Origin: Pempheris klunzingeri
Lineage: Eukaryota; Chordata; Actinopteri; Acropomatiformes; Pempheridae
Length of the DNA: 64,000 nt
Direction: 5' to 3'
Assembly: GCF_042242105.1 (NCBI RefSeq)
Contig: NC_092031.1
Span: forward strand, 16,956,162 to 17,020,161
Shown one piece after another: positions 10,851 through 23,038 of this stretch (position 1 is the stretch's first letter; each line of letters opens with the position of its first letter). A program made the position numbers and the translations under genes. The notes under the pieces are model-generated. The model saw only the letters and a list, made by a program, of their open reading frames with translations. It searched no databases and was not told the origin of the DNA.

Positions 10851-13800
10851 CAGTCAGTCCTGCTAAACGGCACACTGGCTCCAACATTACCACAATCAGA
10901 CCAGTAGATGGAGACAGCCGGCAGTGTTTGACAGGACAACGTGTTCGGAACGAGATCATCAGTGATTTCCAACCTAACCTCTGTGTACTTTTCATAGTTT
11001 GTCAGAAGCTTACATGCAGCGTTTTCACTTCTGGATGCTGTCTTTATCTCATAGAAACACGCCGTTCATTGCACTTAATCCTGCGTTTCACTATGTTGGG
11101 AGACAGCTCAGCGGCAAGAATGATAAAAAAAAAAAGACTATTTTTCAACCTTGGTGTGATGATGAAGTGTGAAAGACGAGGCTGAAACTAGTCACAGGTT
11201 AAGGATTTGGAGGGGATGAAAGGAGATATAGAGAGTTCTGGTGAGAGTATGAACATGTATGATCAAAGGGTGAGAGCCCCCATGCTGTGCAGCACTCCCC
11301 TGAAATTTCTGCTTGCTCATTGAACGTTTCCACCCATGAGGGTGTTTGTTAGATCAAACAGACTGTGTTGCTCTTCCACATTTGCTTCTTTCGGCATCAG
11401 CTTTATTTTATTGACAGTGTTCACCTGGGCTGAGGAAAAGCCGGCGTGTTATAGAGGAGTGGGAAAACCCAAACAGACACTTTGTTCCATCCGTGCAGGT
11501 GGACGCTGTGACATAGAAAGACATCGGATGTGCTGATTTATCTGTGATTCTTCAGGCAGTGTAGAGACTCTCTCCAGCAGATGAAGCTGTAACTATTCCA
11601 AGTAGATAAATCACCCCGATTCTCTGAGTGTCAATAGTTTTACCTCGTCAGTTAAAAAAAACGTAATTAAAGTAGTTAGAATCAATGATTTCTTTAATTA
11701 AAAATGGATTCCATGACTATTTATACGGGAAAGTGGTTGCTCATAGTGATGAACTGACTGAGAATTATCACCTCTCAGCTCTACAGAGCGTTTTAGCCTC
11801 CTTGGCCTTATTTTGGGGGTTTTCAGGCCCGCAGCTTGACCGCAGCAACAGGCCACCTATTCCAGTGAAAAAGCTCTTAAAGAAAGGGCTGCACACTACC
11901 TGTCCGGCACCAGACAGCAGACAGAAGAGCTAGCCGCCAGCTGGTGGGCACTGTGGAGGATCTAGCAGCTTAAGGAGTTGGATATTTCCCTCAGGAGTTG
12001 GTGGAGACCAAAAACAGAGCTTAAAAGGACAGTGAATATTGGACTGCTGAGTGTGCAGACAGACCACTCCTTGCTAACATGTTGCTAGCCGTATCTAGGG
12101 CTGTGTCAGTATGTATGTTTTCTTGCTGTAATAAAAAAGCAACCACAGTTTGATGGTGTTGCATATCGTCCCCCGACAGCCCATGTTGTTTCCTGCCAGG
12201 AAAGCTCTGGCAGCACGCTGTGTTGATGTGATTATGCAGTAAGAGGAAAAAAAAAAAAAAGGAAAGTGTGATGATAGACTAGCATTGCCCTTTTTTGCCC
12301 TTTATTATGTACTCGTATCTATTTGTTTGGCATTGCTTTTTCACCATGAGCACCAACTGGAGGACGCTCTTATCTTTGTATGTATGAGCTCGATGTCCCC
12401 GCCACCACTGCTCAGCTGTAGAGTTAGGGAGATGTGAGTGTGTGACAGGATCTGCCGTAAACAGTAATACAGTGAATATCAAGCTACTGTTAGATGGAGT
12501 CCAGCTCCAGATGTATTTCAGACTGACCAAAGGGCAATTTGATCTACTCCCTGGCTGGTAGTACCATCTCGAGCATACATTCAGGGAGACAATCAGCCCT
12601 GCAGGGCTTCTGTGCACCGTCTACAGTGGGTGAACTGGAGCCCCAGTGATGATACCAGGGTTCTTATGAAAAGCTCAGAGAATTTCAACTACACAAAAAA
12701 TACGCTGGTGCTTGGAAAAAAAATGTAATATGGACACGGGCCCTTATGCTAATTAAAACATGTCCTGTGAAGAAAGCAGTTTATTGTTTTAAAATCTAAC
12801 TAAAAGGTCAAGAACTCAAGAAAAAATGACACGCTTTGGGCACAATCACAGACACAATAGTCCCAATAATAAAGCTTTAGCCCGGTTCTGCTTTTTCAAG
12901 GTGCAACATAAAAAGAGTTAACATATATGTTCCATGTTAACTATATTATTATTATAATTCTATGATTGTATTTGAGTGATGATGGTAATGAGCTCAACAC
13001 CATCACATGGCATCACATGACCGTGGTATTACAGTAATGCAGTTATTGTCACAGCCATCGCTATATCAAACTAAAAGATAAAAGAAGAGATAATTGCTAG
13101 TCTAGGTGGTGTTTGCCACCTACCTTTGTGTGCATCAGGACCTCCTTGAACAAATGGAACAAATGTCAAGTAAAGAAGTCAAGTAAAAAAAAAAAAAAAA
13201 CGAGATGTCTTCTCAGCTTGAGAGGGTTACTTGAATCTTTCATTTAGCCTCAGGAACTTTGCTTCTTCACTTTCAGAACATCTTTTGTGCTCTTCCATCC
13301 TGTTCAGTACAAACACACCATGCCAAACACTTCATGTGAGCTATGCTGCATGAAGTTTTACATACACGGATTTTAATTTGACCTACTTCCTTAACTTTGT
13401 CCTACTTTGAGCCCACATTATGTAACAGAACTTTTCAAAAGATTTTTTCAGGAGTAGTTGGACAAGTCATTTTTCTATCTGATTATCAAAAAGGTCATAC
13501 ATATAGAGGCTTGATCACACACTGCTGAAGCTCTGGCCCAACGCTGACCCGTAATGATAAATCTGCTGTCGACCGCCCTGAGGGAACAGGGGCCGCGTTC
13601 ACTGACATTTTTTATGCTGACATTCAGACTCCCCCAAAAAATCCTATTTAACCGGCTGGAGGTGGATGAAGATTCACTTTCTACTTTGTGCATTTAATCC
13701 TCATTTCCATAGTCTTACCTGCCACCACCACCACAATAAAACACCCCCAAGCACAACATTAATTACAGAATACATTACTTGTTCTCGCAGCGCACATTGG

Positions 13801-16800
13801 CACAGCGTTCAAAGTCGTGAGTTACATGGAGGCGACACGGGAGACAAAACGAGAGGTGATATGAGGGAATGTTATTGCAAGTAGGCTCACTCGTGTGTGG
13901 AAGGTTTTAAAATTAGACTTAGTTACTTTTTACGTCTCAGGGGATGCCAAAATAATTTCACATTAAACCAAAGAAAAACTGTATTCTATGTCATTTTGAC
14001 AAGATTTCAATTGCCAGCTACAACATGTTGCAACTGTCTTTGCGGCTTGTGCCTTGTAAACATTAATTTGGTGATATGGAGATCATATTATGAGGAAAAT
14101 GCAGGTATTTTCTAACCAGGAACTCATTCACTGGCCATCTTGATCACTGCGTTATAATGACTCGGCACTTGCCACCTCTGCTATACAGATTTGGTGTATC
14201 GTGAATACGGTAAAACGACGTATATATAGGGACAAGACACACAAAGTCTTCCAAATGGAATCTTTATATTTATATAAAGCATTTCCAACTTTTGTTCTTT
14301 GAGCGAAACAGAAAATAAGCGCAGGAAGTAGCTCTCTGGATTAACAATTAAAAATCGGCTTTTAAAGATCTGCCTATAGGGCAAACGGACAAGCGTGACG
14401 TGTGTGAGGCTGTGGGTTGGTTAAGCCGGTGTTTTAGGTGTTCATCTACTTAATTAATAGCCAGAATGCCAGAATTGAAAAATACCCATATTTTCCTTTA
14501 GACATGTAGCCTCTACACCAGCGGTTCTATGAGGGTTAGTGATTTGAGCAAAACATCAGAAATGGTAATATTAATATGCTAATGTTTGGCAGGTTAGGTT
14601 TACCATGGGGGCCGATCTGATTTAGCGTATTAGCATGCTAACCAACTGACCGGTCCAGAGCCACGCTACCAACATAGTTGATAAAAGGGTTACATGTGGT
14701 TGAAGAGGTCAAGATTTTGAGACAGGTTATATAACTTTTGTTATGTTACTGTTTTTCAATGAGAAGCAGTTCTTGGCTAGAGTAAAGGTTGAAATACAGT
14801 CGTGCTGCTAACAATGTTGTGTTACTTAGATTTCTAAAATACTAACCAAACTTAGCCTAACATCCAGACATCTAGGCAGCTCTTTATTGGCACATCACCA
14901 ACTCAGTCCTTCCAAGGCGAGTTAACAATAACACAGGCACAGTCAAAGTGATTATGAAAGCAGTCTTAGACTTTTTTAAATCGTAATATCTTTCAGGGTT
15001 AGAGAAATGGGACGGGACTTCTTCACCAGGACTGGCACGTCCTCTCTTCCCTCAGCCTCCTTTCAACTTTGTCGTCTGCTGCATCTTTTGCGCCTCAGTT
15101 CATTCCCTCTGTCGGTTAGGTTAAAGGATTTCATGTGTGGTCTCCCCTCTTTGTCCAGTGCTGCCCCAGGATAAATGATGGGATTCCTGTTTCTGTCCTC
15201 TCTGTTTGGGAGTTCATCCAAAGCCCCAAGGGAAAACGCTGGATTTATGTATGATGTGTTCAGAGATCAAAATAAAAACCTGGAGTTCTTCCAAGGAATG
15301 CATTCCTGGAAGATATACACAGTGGAAGGGCCCCTTCAAGTTGCACTTCTAGGAACTTTCTAAGATACACAGTAGTCATTATTTGTGTGGTGCATGCGGC
15401 CAAGTGAGTCCATCCCAACACACACCCTCACACAGCCTGCATGTACACTTCCACTGACAAACAAATACACAGGTTTGACCATGGGAGCAGAAACTTGCCT
15501 GCATTTTAATCGCAGAGACGAGGACATTGACCTGTCCGTTACAATCAATGATCACATGATACTATTATTACATATTACTATGCAACAATATAGAGTCACA
15601 AATAAACATCTGCTTCTGACATTATATCACACAAACATAAGCTATGTAAGCTGGGGAAACAGTACTAAAATTCATATACCCCAGGTCTCTGTTATGTTTT
15701 GGTTACCAACATGTTCTGCACAGTACAAAGGCCTTTGGTTGCTTGGCTTTTCGGGAGAAACAGGTTAAAATGTTATTTTGCTGTACATTGACGTCATCAC
15801 GTGATTTTTATATCAAGTTCCAAGGCACATGTATAAAAGTAACTGCACAGAAAAATACATATCCATGGCTGTACACCGTCAGAAAGCTACAACCAGTTTG
15901 GCTAAAATTTGCCTTTGTCACGATTCTAACATGAAATTTGAAGTGTTGAAAACCCACGTGTAATTCTAATTCTTTGACCAGAAGAGTGACTCGCATTTGC
16001 TGCTGATTCGTAACTTCTTTCTGAGAGTGTATGTAGCAAAAAAATGTGTGTAACACTGGTTTTGGTTAGTGAGGGGACACAGATGGCGGGATGCGCAACC
16101 CTCCCCATGCAGGAACAAGCAGAGGACACCACAGACACATAAAGTTAATATCGAACGGTGCATCCTCAGGAGTGCACGTTCTAGCCCTTCGCAAATCAAC
16201 TTGTGTTTCGAAAAAAATTAAGCAGAGCACAGGAAGCCGGGGGGGTTTCCCGTTCCTCTGCTTCTGCCTCTCATCTGTACACTACGCAGTGGCAGGAACC
16301 GGCCACAAATCTTTTGCCGCTGACCTGCACCCAGCGAGGCCCCGTGTCCACCCGAACCCAACAACTTTTCCAGAATATGACCTAATTGCAGAGAGATATT
16401 TCACAAAATGCTCAGCTGTCATACTGCGCTACATTTACACTGGTTTTGGCACAAACCATCTTATCAACATCTATTAAACATCAGAAATGTTCATTGAGTC
16501 CATTAAGTATGTCCGAGTATGTTTCCCTCAGTATGGTTCAGCCCATTCAGTTTGGGTGGGTGTAAAATGTGTGTCAGCTCATGTTATTCTTCACCAGCTG
16601 GGCATGACGGAGACAGAGAGTGAGGGGAAAGACAGAGCAAAAGTAATTAAGTGTGGATGATGACAAAATAGTTCTTGCACTTCAAGCATGAAGGCGCTAA
16701 ATACCTTAACTGTAATGGGTGAGATTGTGAAATGAGTTTCTTACTGTGGCACGCACACACCACCCACACACACACACACACACACACACGTGCACACACA

Positions 16801-17948
16801 TTTGGCAGAGTATTCATAAATCCTGAAAATACAGATATACAGAAAGATATTGCGTGTCTCTGGATCATTCACAGGCTTTCTACGCACGATAATCAAATCA
16901 CAATCCAAGCATGTGTCTGGTTTTGGGTATTAGTCACATAAAGCCTTTGGTCTTGGGCTGTGTCACCCTATTACACACACACGCACACACACACAATCCA
17001 CTGGGCCTGCATGATGCAGAATTGGTCACCCATGTCACCTTCTGCATCACTCAGACAAGGGCGCAAGGAGCTTACGTCTGCATAACACACTGTAAGCAGC
17101 CGATTTTAATTTTATCTGCTCATTAGATGGACGTTATCAGTTGGCCTTATTCTACCTCCTAATTGGCTCAGTGGGACGTTATCATCTTTTGGTGAAGTGG
17201 GAGGACCTAGTGGCCATATTAATTATGATAGGAGCAAAGCAAAGGAGGAAGTAAGGTGACGTAGTGTAAAGAGCGAGAACATCCGTATTGGGAGGAGGCC
17301 GGTCTGCACAGGACGGGTCAAACACAGGACGTTCTCCCACGACATGGGGGCTCATGTCTTATGTCAAGTAGTGTTGTGTTAACTGAAAAGACTGACCTTT
17401 ACCCTGCAACAACACCAGTCTGAGCGGTGACAGCACAGACAGAATGTCATGACAAACTGTGGGCTGTGTGGCCCACTACCAACTGGCACCCATCTATCTG
17501 TGTGTGTGGCCAACACATTTTATTTCCTGCAGTAACCTCCCAGAATGGGCCCTCTGTGGCTCCTCATCTCTTTTGGTTACACTGATTGACGGCCTGTGAT
17601 TTGACCGATATGCTGGGACGAAGTGAATCTGACACTGCAGCATATGGTGGGTAACCTTATTACTATAGAGGCTTTGCAGTTGTTTGATAAAATCTCCTGG
17701 CAACCAGTTGTGGTTCCATCATGGAGGCGTGTTGGAAAAGTCACTGTGCACAAACAGCCTGATGGCTGAAGCGGAAATCGATGTCTGCGGTGGATATAGG
17801 CTCATTCAGTCAGCATTAATGCACTGATAAGATTTCCCAATTCAGGTTATTGTGTAAGGTCTTTTGTTGTGCCTCCTACAATAGGCTGAGGCTTAGTGGA
17901 GCCCAGTTAACTTAGTACACTGGTATTGGTTTAGCTATTAAATCAGCA

Positions 17949-18037
17949 GGCTCATGTATGACCAAATCTCATGGCAATCCATCCATGAGAACCTCCACTG
18001 ACGTCCCACTGATTGATTGATTGATTGATTGATTGAT
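17949..18037. repeat. Interspersed-repeat fragment with GATT tetranucleotide run
   Basis: The text 'ctcatggcaatccatccatg' matches the internal part of the teleost repeat also seen near 53.5-53.8 kb. It is followed by about seven GATT units at 18011-18037. In related fish copies this position commonly holds a short tetranucleotide array, which would explain the association. Confidence 0.5.
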
Positions 18038-20075
18038 GGCATCCTAACATTCCTGTGTCTCACAAGAAGCCACTAAATAAAGAGTATGTTGTCATTCATT
18101 CAGTGTCTGAGTGCCACTGAGATGCACTGGCTCACCTTGGTGGGGATGTACTCTGTGACTATGACTGTGAAGAGTGACTTAACACTAATCCTTTTCTGAG
18201 GTCCCAGTCTGTCGTGCTCATTGCAGCGGCAGTTTTTAGTTCTATATGAATGGAAAATAAAAAGCTGTGACATATCCCGTATTTCATGCTCTAAAATACT
18301 GCAGCAATTCAAGTTCACTGGGCAATTTGAATGAATTTACGAATATCTAAAAGGCCTCTTTGGGCTGGATTGGGGCAGTAAGTTGCTCTTTAAAGGGGCT
18401 ATCGCTGACTTTACACAATTCAGTTTACTCATCATGAGGACTTACACTCAGCCTTTGAAAACAGTTGGAATAATATCTGGAAGGAGCACTCTGACAAAAG
18501 CAAGCCCATATGATGCCATGAGGTTGCATCTTGGGAAATGTAGGATCCATGGTTTATGGAGTTTAAGCTTAAATGGTGCAATGTCCTGTAGTAGATTTCA
18601 AATCAAGCATGTAATCAGTTGTATGTAAATACAGCACATAATTCTTTGTATATTTGATCTAATGATACATATTACTTCAGTTACACTATCAGCTTTCCTG
18701 AGCCGCCAAGATTAGAAGCCATTAGAAGGCTTGTTACAACTTCTGAAAGTCTTCTTAGATCGAAAATACACATTTCTGAATTCATTTTATAGTTTCAAGG
18801 TCTGTCTCTCTCTTTATCTCTCTCTCACACACACACACACACCTTGCTCTCTTCATTTCCCCTGAATCCTTTCGGCCTACTAGCTCCGGCTTCATGTCTT
18901 GTGTTCTCAGTAGATACAATGCAAAACCAAGCTGCTGCCCAAGCTTTCTCTCTGTATCTCCTCATCCCCCTCTCTCCCTCCCTCTTCTACTACATGACAC
19001 ATTCTCCTGCCTTCTGTGAAATTTAGACGTTTTTTTTTTTTGCGCGCACACGCTGGCTGAACCAGATGTGAAGCTGAGGGCGGGGACCAGATTTCAACAT
19101 GAACTCAGGAGGAAACCTTACATTGTCAAAACACAGCACTTTACAAGTAGAAATGGGCTGTTTACAGTTGCACCGCTGCACACATGATGGGTTTCACAAG
19201 CATAGCTTCAGAGCGGTCTTTGTGCATCACAACAATACATCATTTTACAGCAGTAATTACCTTTTAAATTCATTTTGGTTAGGACACGGAGTCGTCCATG
19301 GGCAGAACTTTCCCCCAGAGACTGACAGAAAACCAATTTGTATATACAAAGTCAAGCTGTTTTAAAAGCAGCAAGGCCAGAGTGTCTGCCAAGATGTTTT
19401 CCCATCCTCCCACTTAGTCAATAATCCAGGATGTTGAATTCAAGAGTTTATGGATCAATGCAGCTCCTCCTGCGGAGATGCCAGTTAGAGAGGGAAAAGA
19501 GCATTGTCTGTTTGTCAGTAAATAAGACGTCATGTTTGGAGGGCTTTGCCATTTTGTTGCCCTGTTGGATCTGTAAGACATCTTCGGGTTGTGGTTTCTG
19601 TTTTTTGTCTCTGCAGAATTACTGTGACGGCTGTTTTCCACTGACATGTTTGGCCCACTTCTTCAGCAGTATTTCCGCATTCAGAGAAATCAATGCCGAC
19701 CCCTCTTAGCTCTCAAAAACTCGATGGAGGGTACTCACTCCCCTCAGATCTCTCTCTACCATAAGTAAATTAGTGTTTTTCCAGCACACCCATAGAACAT
19801 CCACTCTCCGATCCTGTGTCTTGTTTCGACTTTGGTCTTCCAGACTTCTGACAACTCGATGGACACCTCAGTCTGTCATGCCTGAACGGCAGTCTTATTC
19901 ATGTCTGATTTTAACATCGCTTGGCTCTACAGCACTGAAAATCATTTCAGTCAAGATGTATTTTTGCTCTGCCTCAGGGCGAACCAACTCAAGTTGCCTC
20001 ATTAACCCAAATATTAAGAGTTTTGAGCTGGAGTCCGTGAACTTTCCCTGACCTCTGAAATCCCTTAGGAAACTA

Positions 20076-20081
20076 TTTATT
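20076..20081 (-). terminator. Candidate poly(A) signal of sstr2
   Basis: TTTATT on the plus strand is AATAAA on the coding strand, about 175 bases downstream of the sstr2 stop codon. It is the first canonical hexamer after the stop that I noticed. Confidence 0.5.
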
Positions 20082-20254
20082 TTACACTCACTTTGTTCAT
20101 GTGTCAATGTCCATGAGCAGCAGCTATTACATCACCCCCCCTGCCCCCGTATCTATGTACAGGGGTCACTTGCAGTGCCCTGGCAGGCCGAAGCCCCAAG
20201 CACCACCGTTTAGTCTTTCTGGCCTCATTGGATGTGACTGTTGCTCCTTCACCC

Positions 20255-22717
20255 TTATATGCTGGTTTGCAGCTCACCATTGAGCAGGGCAGCATTGTGA
20301 GTCTCCAAGTTGGCATTGATGATTGCAGCATCGTTGACCATCCTGCTCCTGTCTGCCCTGCTGTCACTGCGCTCCATCTCGTCCAGGCCTGCCACCTTTT
20401 TCAGGCACAGAACGTTCTGAAAGCTCTTCTTGAAGTTGTCCGACAGGAAGGCGTACAGGATGGGGTTGGCGCAGCTGTTGGCGTAGCCGAGCACCACGAC
20501 AAAGTCGAAGGTGCTCTTCACGGCGGAGGTGGGGTTGATGGAGCTGGTGACGGAGGTGACGTTGAAAATGTAGAAAGGCAGCCAACAGAGGACGAACACT
20601 GCCACCACGATGGACACCATCCGTGTCACCTTACGCTCAGAGCGCTTGCGCTTGGTGGAGCCCACTCGCATGCCGGACGACTTCACCTGGTAAAGGAATG
20701 AACTGTCAATGGCTTAAAACTCCCAGGTATAAAAGCTCTGTTCACTCTGTGAGACAGAGAAATGTCTTTAAGTTGTTTGACATTTTGGGACATACACTTA
20801 ATTGCTTTTTTAGCATAATGACTGAAAGAGCCTACGCAAGGTTTTACATAAGGTTATGTACTGGACCTTATAAGTTTATAGTCAAGACAATTTAGTACCA
20901 TCTGCTATATTTTCACCATTATTCACGTAACAAATTGAATGAATGACTGTGAAATTACAATGTTCAATTTCCCTAGCTGGCCTGACAAGCCCTCCAGGGC
21001 TAACTAGCTCCAGGGCTAACAGCCATGGCGTCCTATTGTAGGCTAAAATATGTTAATGTGATGTTACATAATGTAACATTCAGTATATTATATTAAGTTA
21101 AAATAACTTGAAATGTGAAAACAGGCACTCATGGCTTCTTTAATGACACAACTCACTGTGCTGTGGGAAAAAATAGCAAACGCTGTTGTTGATCCACACA
21201 TATGTTATATGTCACATTAAATTGAATCAAATATGCATGACTCAAGTGGCCAAAGTACTTTCTGTGCCAGATGGATGTTCAACCCACTAGTTCTGTAGCC
21301 AGCAATAAAATCATCTCATGATTGAATTTAGAGGAAAACGTAGATGAGAAAAGTGCATGTCATACATGGGGAGCCAAGCTCTCACCTTGACTATGATGAG
21401 CAGGTAGCACAGGCATATGACAGCCAGTGGCAGGAAGAAGCCAATGAAGAAGGTGTAGATTATGAAGGCCGTGTAATAGACGTCCTGAGGCTCTGGCCAC
21501 ACGATCCCACAGACAGGCACCTTGTTCAGGCCACTGAAGATCATAGTAGGTAGGATGACTAACAGTGACACACCCCATACTGTCAGGTTAATTAGCTTGG
21601 CTATGCGGGGCTTCCGCCATTTTGTAGACTTAATAGGGTGGACCACAGCCAGGTATCGATCGATGCTCATCACCATCAGACAGAAGATGCTGGTGAACTG
21701 ATTGAGAGAGTCTGGGGGGGGGGGCGTGAAGGAGTGGAAAAAGAAAGGTGAGGTGGGGATTTGTATCAAGTATGTCGTATTAATAATTGCTAATGCTCTT
21801 TTTATTAAAACAAGGTGTATATAATACTTTATATAATACAGTGTGATAAAGGATGTTGGTAACACAGCTGGGATGACCAACACAGTGCAGCTAAAGTATT
21901 TATCATCTACGTTAAAGCAATAATTAAACATTGTGGGAAATACACTTTTTCCTGAGAGTTAGATGAAAAAAACAGTACCACTCTTACATCTGTTACAAAT
22001 GAAGGACCTATAAATCTCACTAACTAACAAGTTATACTGGATCTTGTTAGTTAAATCCATTCAAAAACAACAGGTTGTCCAGGAAGTCACTTGGCCTATA
22101 GTGGAATCAATCTTCTGATCTAATTTTCAGCAAAAAAGCGAGTAAGTGTATTTCCCAAAATGTCAAACTATAAACAAATATCTTAGTGTTTAACAGTCTT
22201 AAATAGTAGGGATGTTCTCTTCAAATTGCAACCACAGTGAACAATGTTTTCAGGATAATTTCCCTCCCGAGGAACCGGAAAGTGAACTGCTGCTGCTGCT
22301 GAAGCATTAGCCTTCACCTGAACACCTACCTACAGTCATGATCACCCGGCACAGCACCTCCCCAAAGGGCCAGTGCACCAGAGCCAGCTGCAGGGCGATG
22401 AACGGCAGGCTCATCATGCACAGGACATCTGCCACCGCCAGGTTCAGGATGTAGATGTTGGTCACCGTCTTCATTTTGGCGTAGCGCAGGATGACATATA
22501 TGACCAAGGTGTTGCCGCACAGCCCCACGCCGCATACCATGAAGTAGATGAAGGTGATGACCACCGAACTGGTCTTGTCCTGGTGGGGCTCACTGGTCTC
22601 GGAGATGTTCAGATCCAGGTCGGACTCATTCCCCTGGATGTAGCTATCGTACAGGAGGGGCTCGGGGATGGAGATGTTAGGGGGAGTCGAGAGAAAGGGC
22701 CACTGATCCAAGGCCAT
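20255..22717 (-). CDS. sstr2: Somatostatin receptor type 2
   Basis: This is a Gi-coupled class A GPCR for somatostatin. Three coding exons, 22717-22330, 21711-21386 and 20686-20255, join in phase 1 and phase 0 to give 381 residues (human SSTR2 has 369). The N-terminus has N-glycosylation sequons at Asn14, Asn30 and Asn37. Ligand residues are Asp130 (3.32) and Gln134 (3.36) in [24 protein letters not shown] follows TM3, CWLPFYIFN marks TM6, and the family signature [18 protein letters not shown] is in TM7. The C-terminus [10 protein letters not shown] is nearly identical to human and keeps the PDZ-binding end (SSTR2 tails bind Shank-type PDZ proteins). Human SSTR2 has an uninterrupted coding frame. 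Here the first intron splits the codon of Asp3.32 and the second falls at the start of intracellular loop 3. Neighbourhood with slc39a11 agrees with human chromosome 17. Both introns contain mobile-element remnants. Confidence 0.95.
20772..20812 (+). repeat. MITE end fragment in sstr2 intron 2
   Basis: The text 'tttgacattttgggacatac' followed by 'acttaattgctttttt' matches the terminal part of the repeat at 21925-22171. Only one end was recognised here. Confidence 0.55.
21714..21724. repeat. G11 homopolymer forming the sstr2 intron 1 acceptor tract
   Basis: On the coding strand this is eleven C directly followed by the AG of the acceptor, so the polypyrimidine tract next to exon 2 is a C homopolymer rather than the usual U-rich tract. 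Confidence 0.85.
21925..22171. mobile_element. MITE-like repeat in sstr2 intron 1
   Basis: The left end reads 'acattgtgggaaatacact' and the right end 'gtgtatttcccaaaatgtca', which are inverted copies of each other (GACATTTTGGGAAATACAC type). The element is about 250 bases long and has no coding capacity. Related ends occur at 20772 and 58846. From experience with fish genomes this looks like a very common teleost non-autonomous DNA element; the superfamily is not determined here. Confidence 0.65.
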
Positions 22718-23038
22718 GATGGCTGAGAGGGGTTTAGGGTATCAAAGGGCTCCGAGTTTCTAAAGATGGTAAGAGGTAAGGGATACAGGTATAATAATGA
22801 GGGACTTTGTTGTTTAGATTAGATTGGGTCTGAGGTTAGACTTCTACTTGCTTAAAAGCGTAGATTTTACCACACTGGGCTGTAGAAAAAAGGGTAAAAG
22901 AACTTCCAGTGGGAAGTTCTACGATAGGTTTAAGGTACTGGGAATCTGAGACTTTGGGGTCTGGGGGGTTTGGGGCTCTTGGGATTGGGATGACTTGGGG
23001 ATTTTCATTAACAAGGAACCACACGCATCACATTCCAG
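22718..23038 (-). promoter_or_regulatory. Probable 5' UTR part of the sstr2 first coding exon
   Basis: A good acceptor (TTTCTCTGCAG on the minus strand) ends at 23039, so the exon with the start codon may extend from 23038 and carry about 320 bases of 5' UTR. It contains short upstream ATGs, for example one at 23028-23026 that terminates after six codons. Intronless leader transcription is the alternative. Confidence 0.4.

Larger units (their letters stand above)
4824..20075. other. Intergenic region between tnfrsf13b and sstr2
   Basis: About 15 kb without a gene I can support. It holds microsatellites, including a (CA)22 at 9190-9233, a (TGC)12 at 10813-10848, CA-rich tracts at 16765-16800 and 16972-16996, and a GATT tetranucleotide run at 18011-18037. 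Interspersed-repeat fragments lie near 14505-14660 ('aatatgctaatgtttggcag', 'tagcatgctaacc') and 17949-18000. Around 9290-9560 there are short open stretches on both strands with a protein-like look, but I could not identify them. A candidate donor GTGAGT on the minus strand at 7413-7408 could end an untranslated 5' exon of tnfrsf13b. The rest is unremarkable AT-rich sequence. Confidence 0.5.

Noticed and set aside
10735-10995. Poly-Ala / poly-Ser frames over the TGC repeat
   Set aside because: Homopolymer is generated by the trinucleotide repeat, and the flanking residues show no homology or exon signals.
20228-20701. 157-codon plus-strand frame opposite sstr2 exon 3
   Set aside because: It is the antisense shadow of the conserved receptor exon; the conserved protein is on the minus strand.
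22373-22726. 117-codon plus-strand frame opposite sstr2 exon 1
   Set aside because: Antisense shadow rich in His, Gln and Gly, complementary to the real receptor frame.
22836-23024. 62-codon upstream frame in the sstr2 leader
   Set aside because: It begins with GTG, not ATG, so it is not a credible upstream ORF; only very short ATG-started ones remain.
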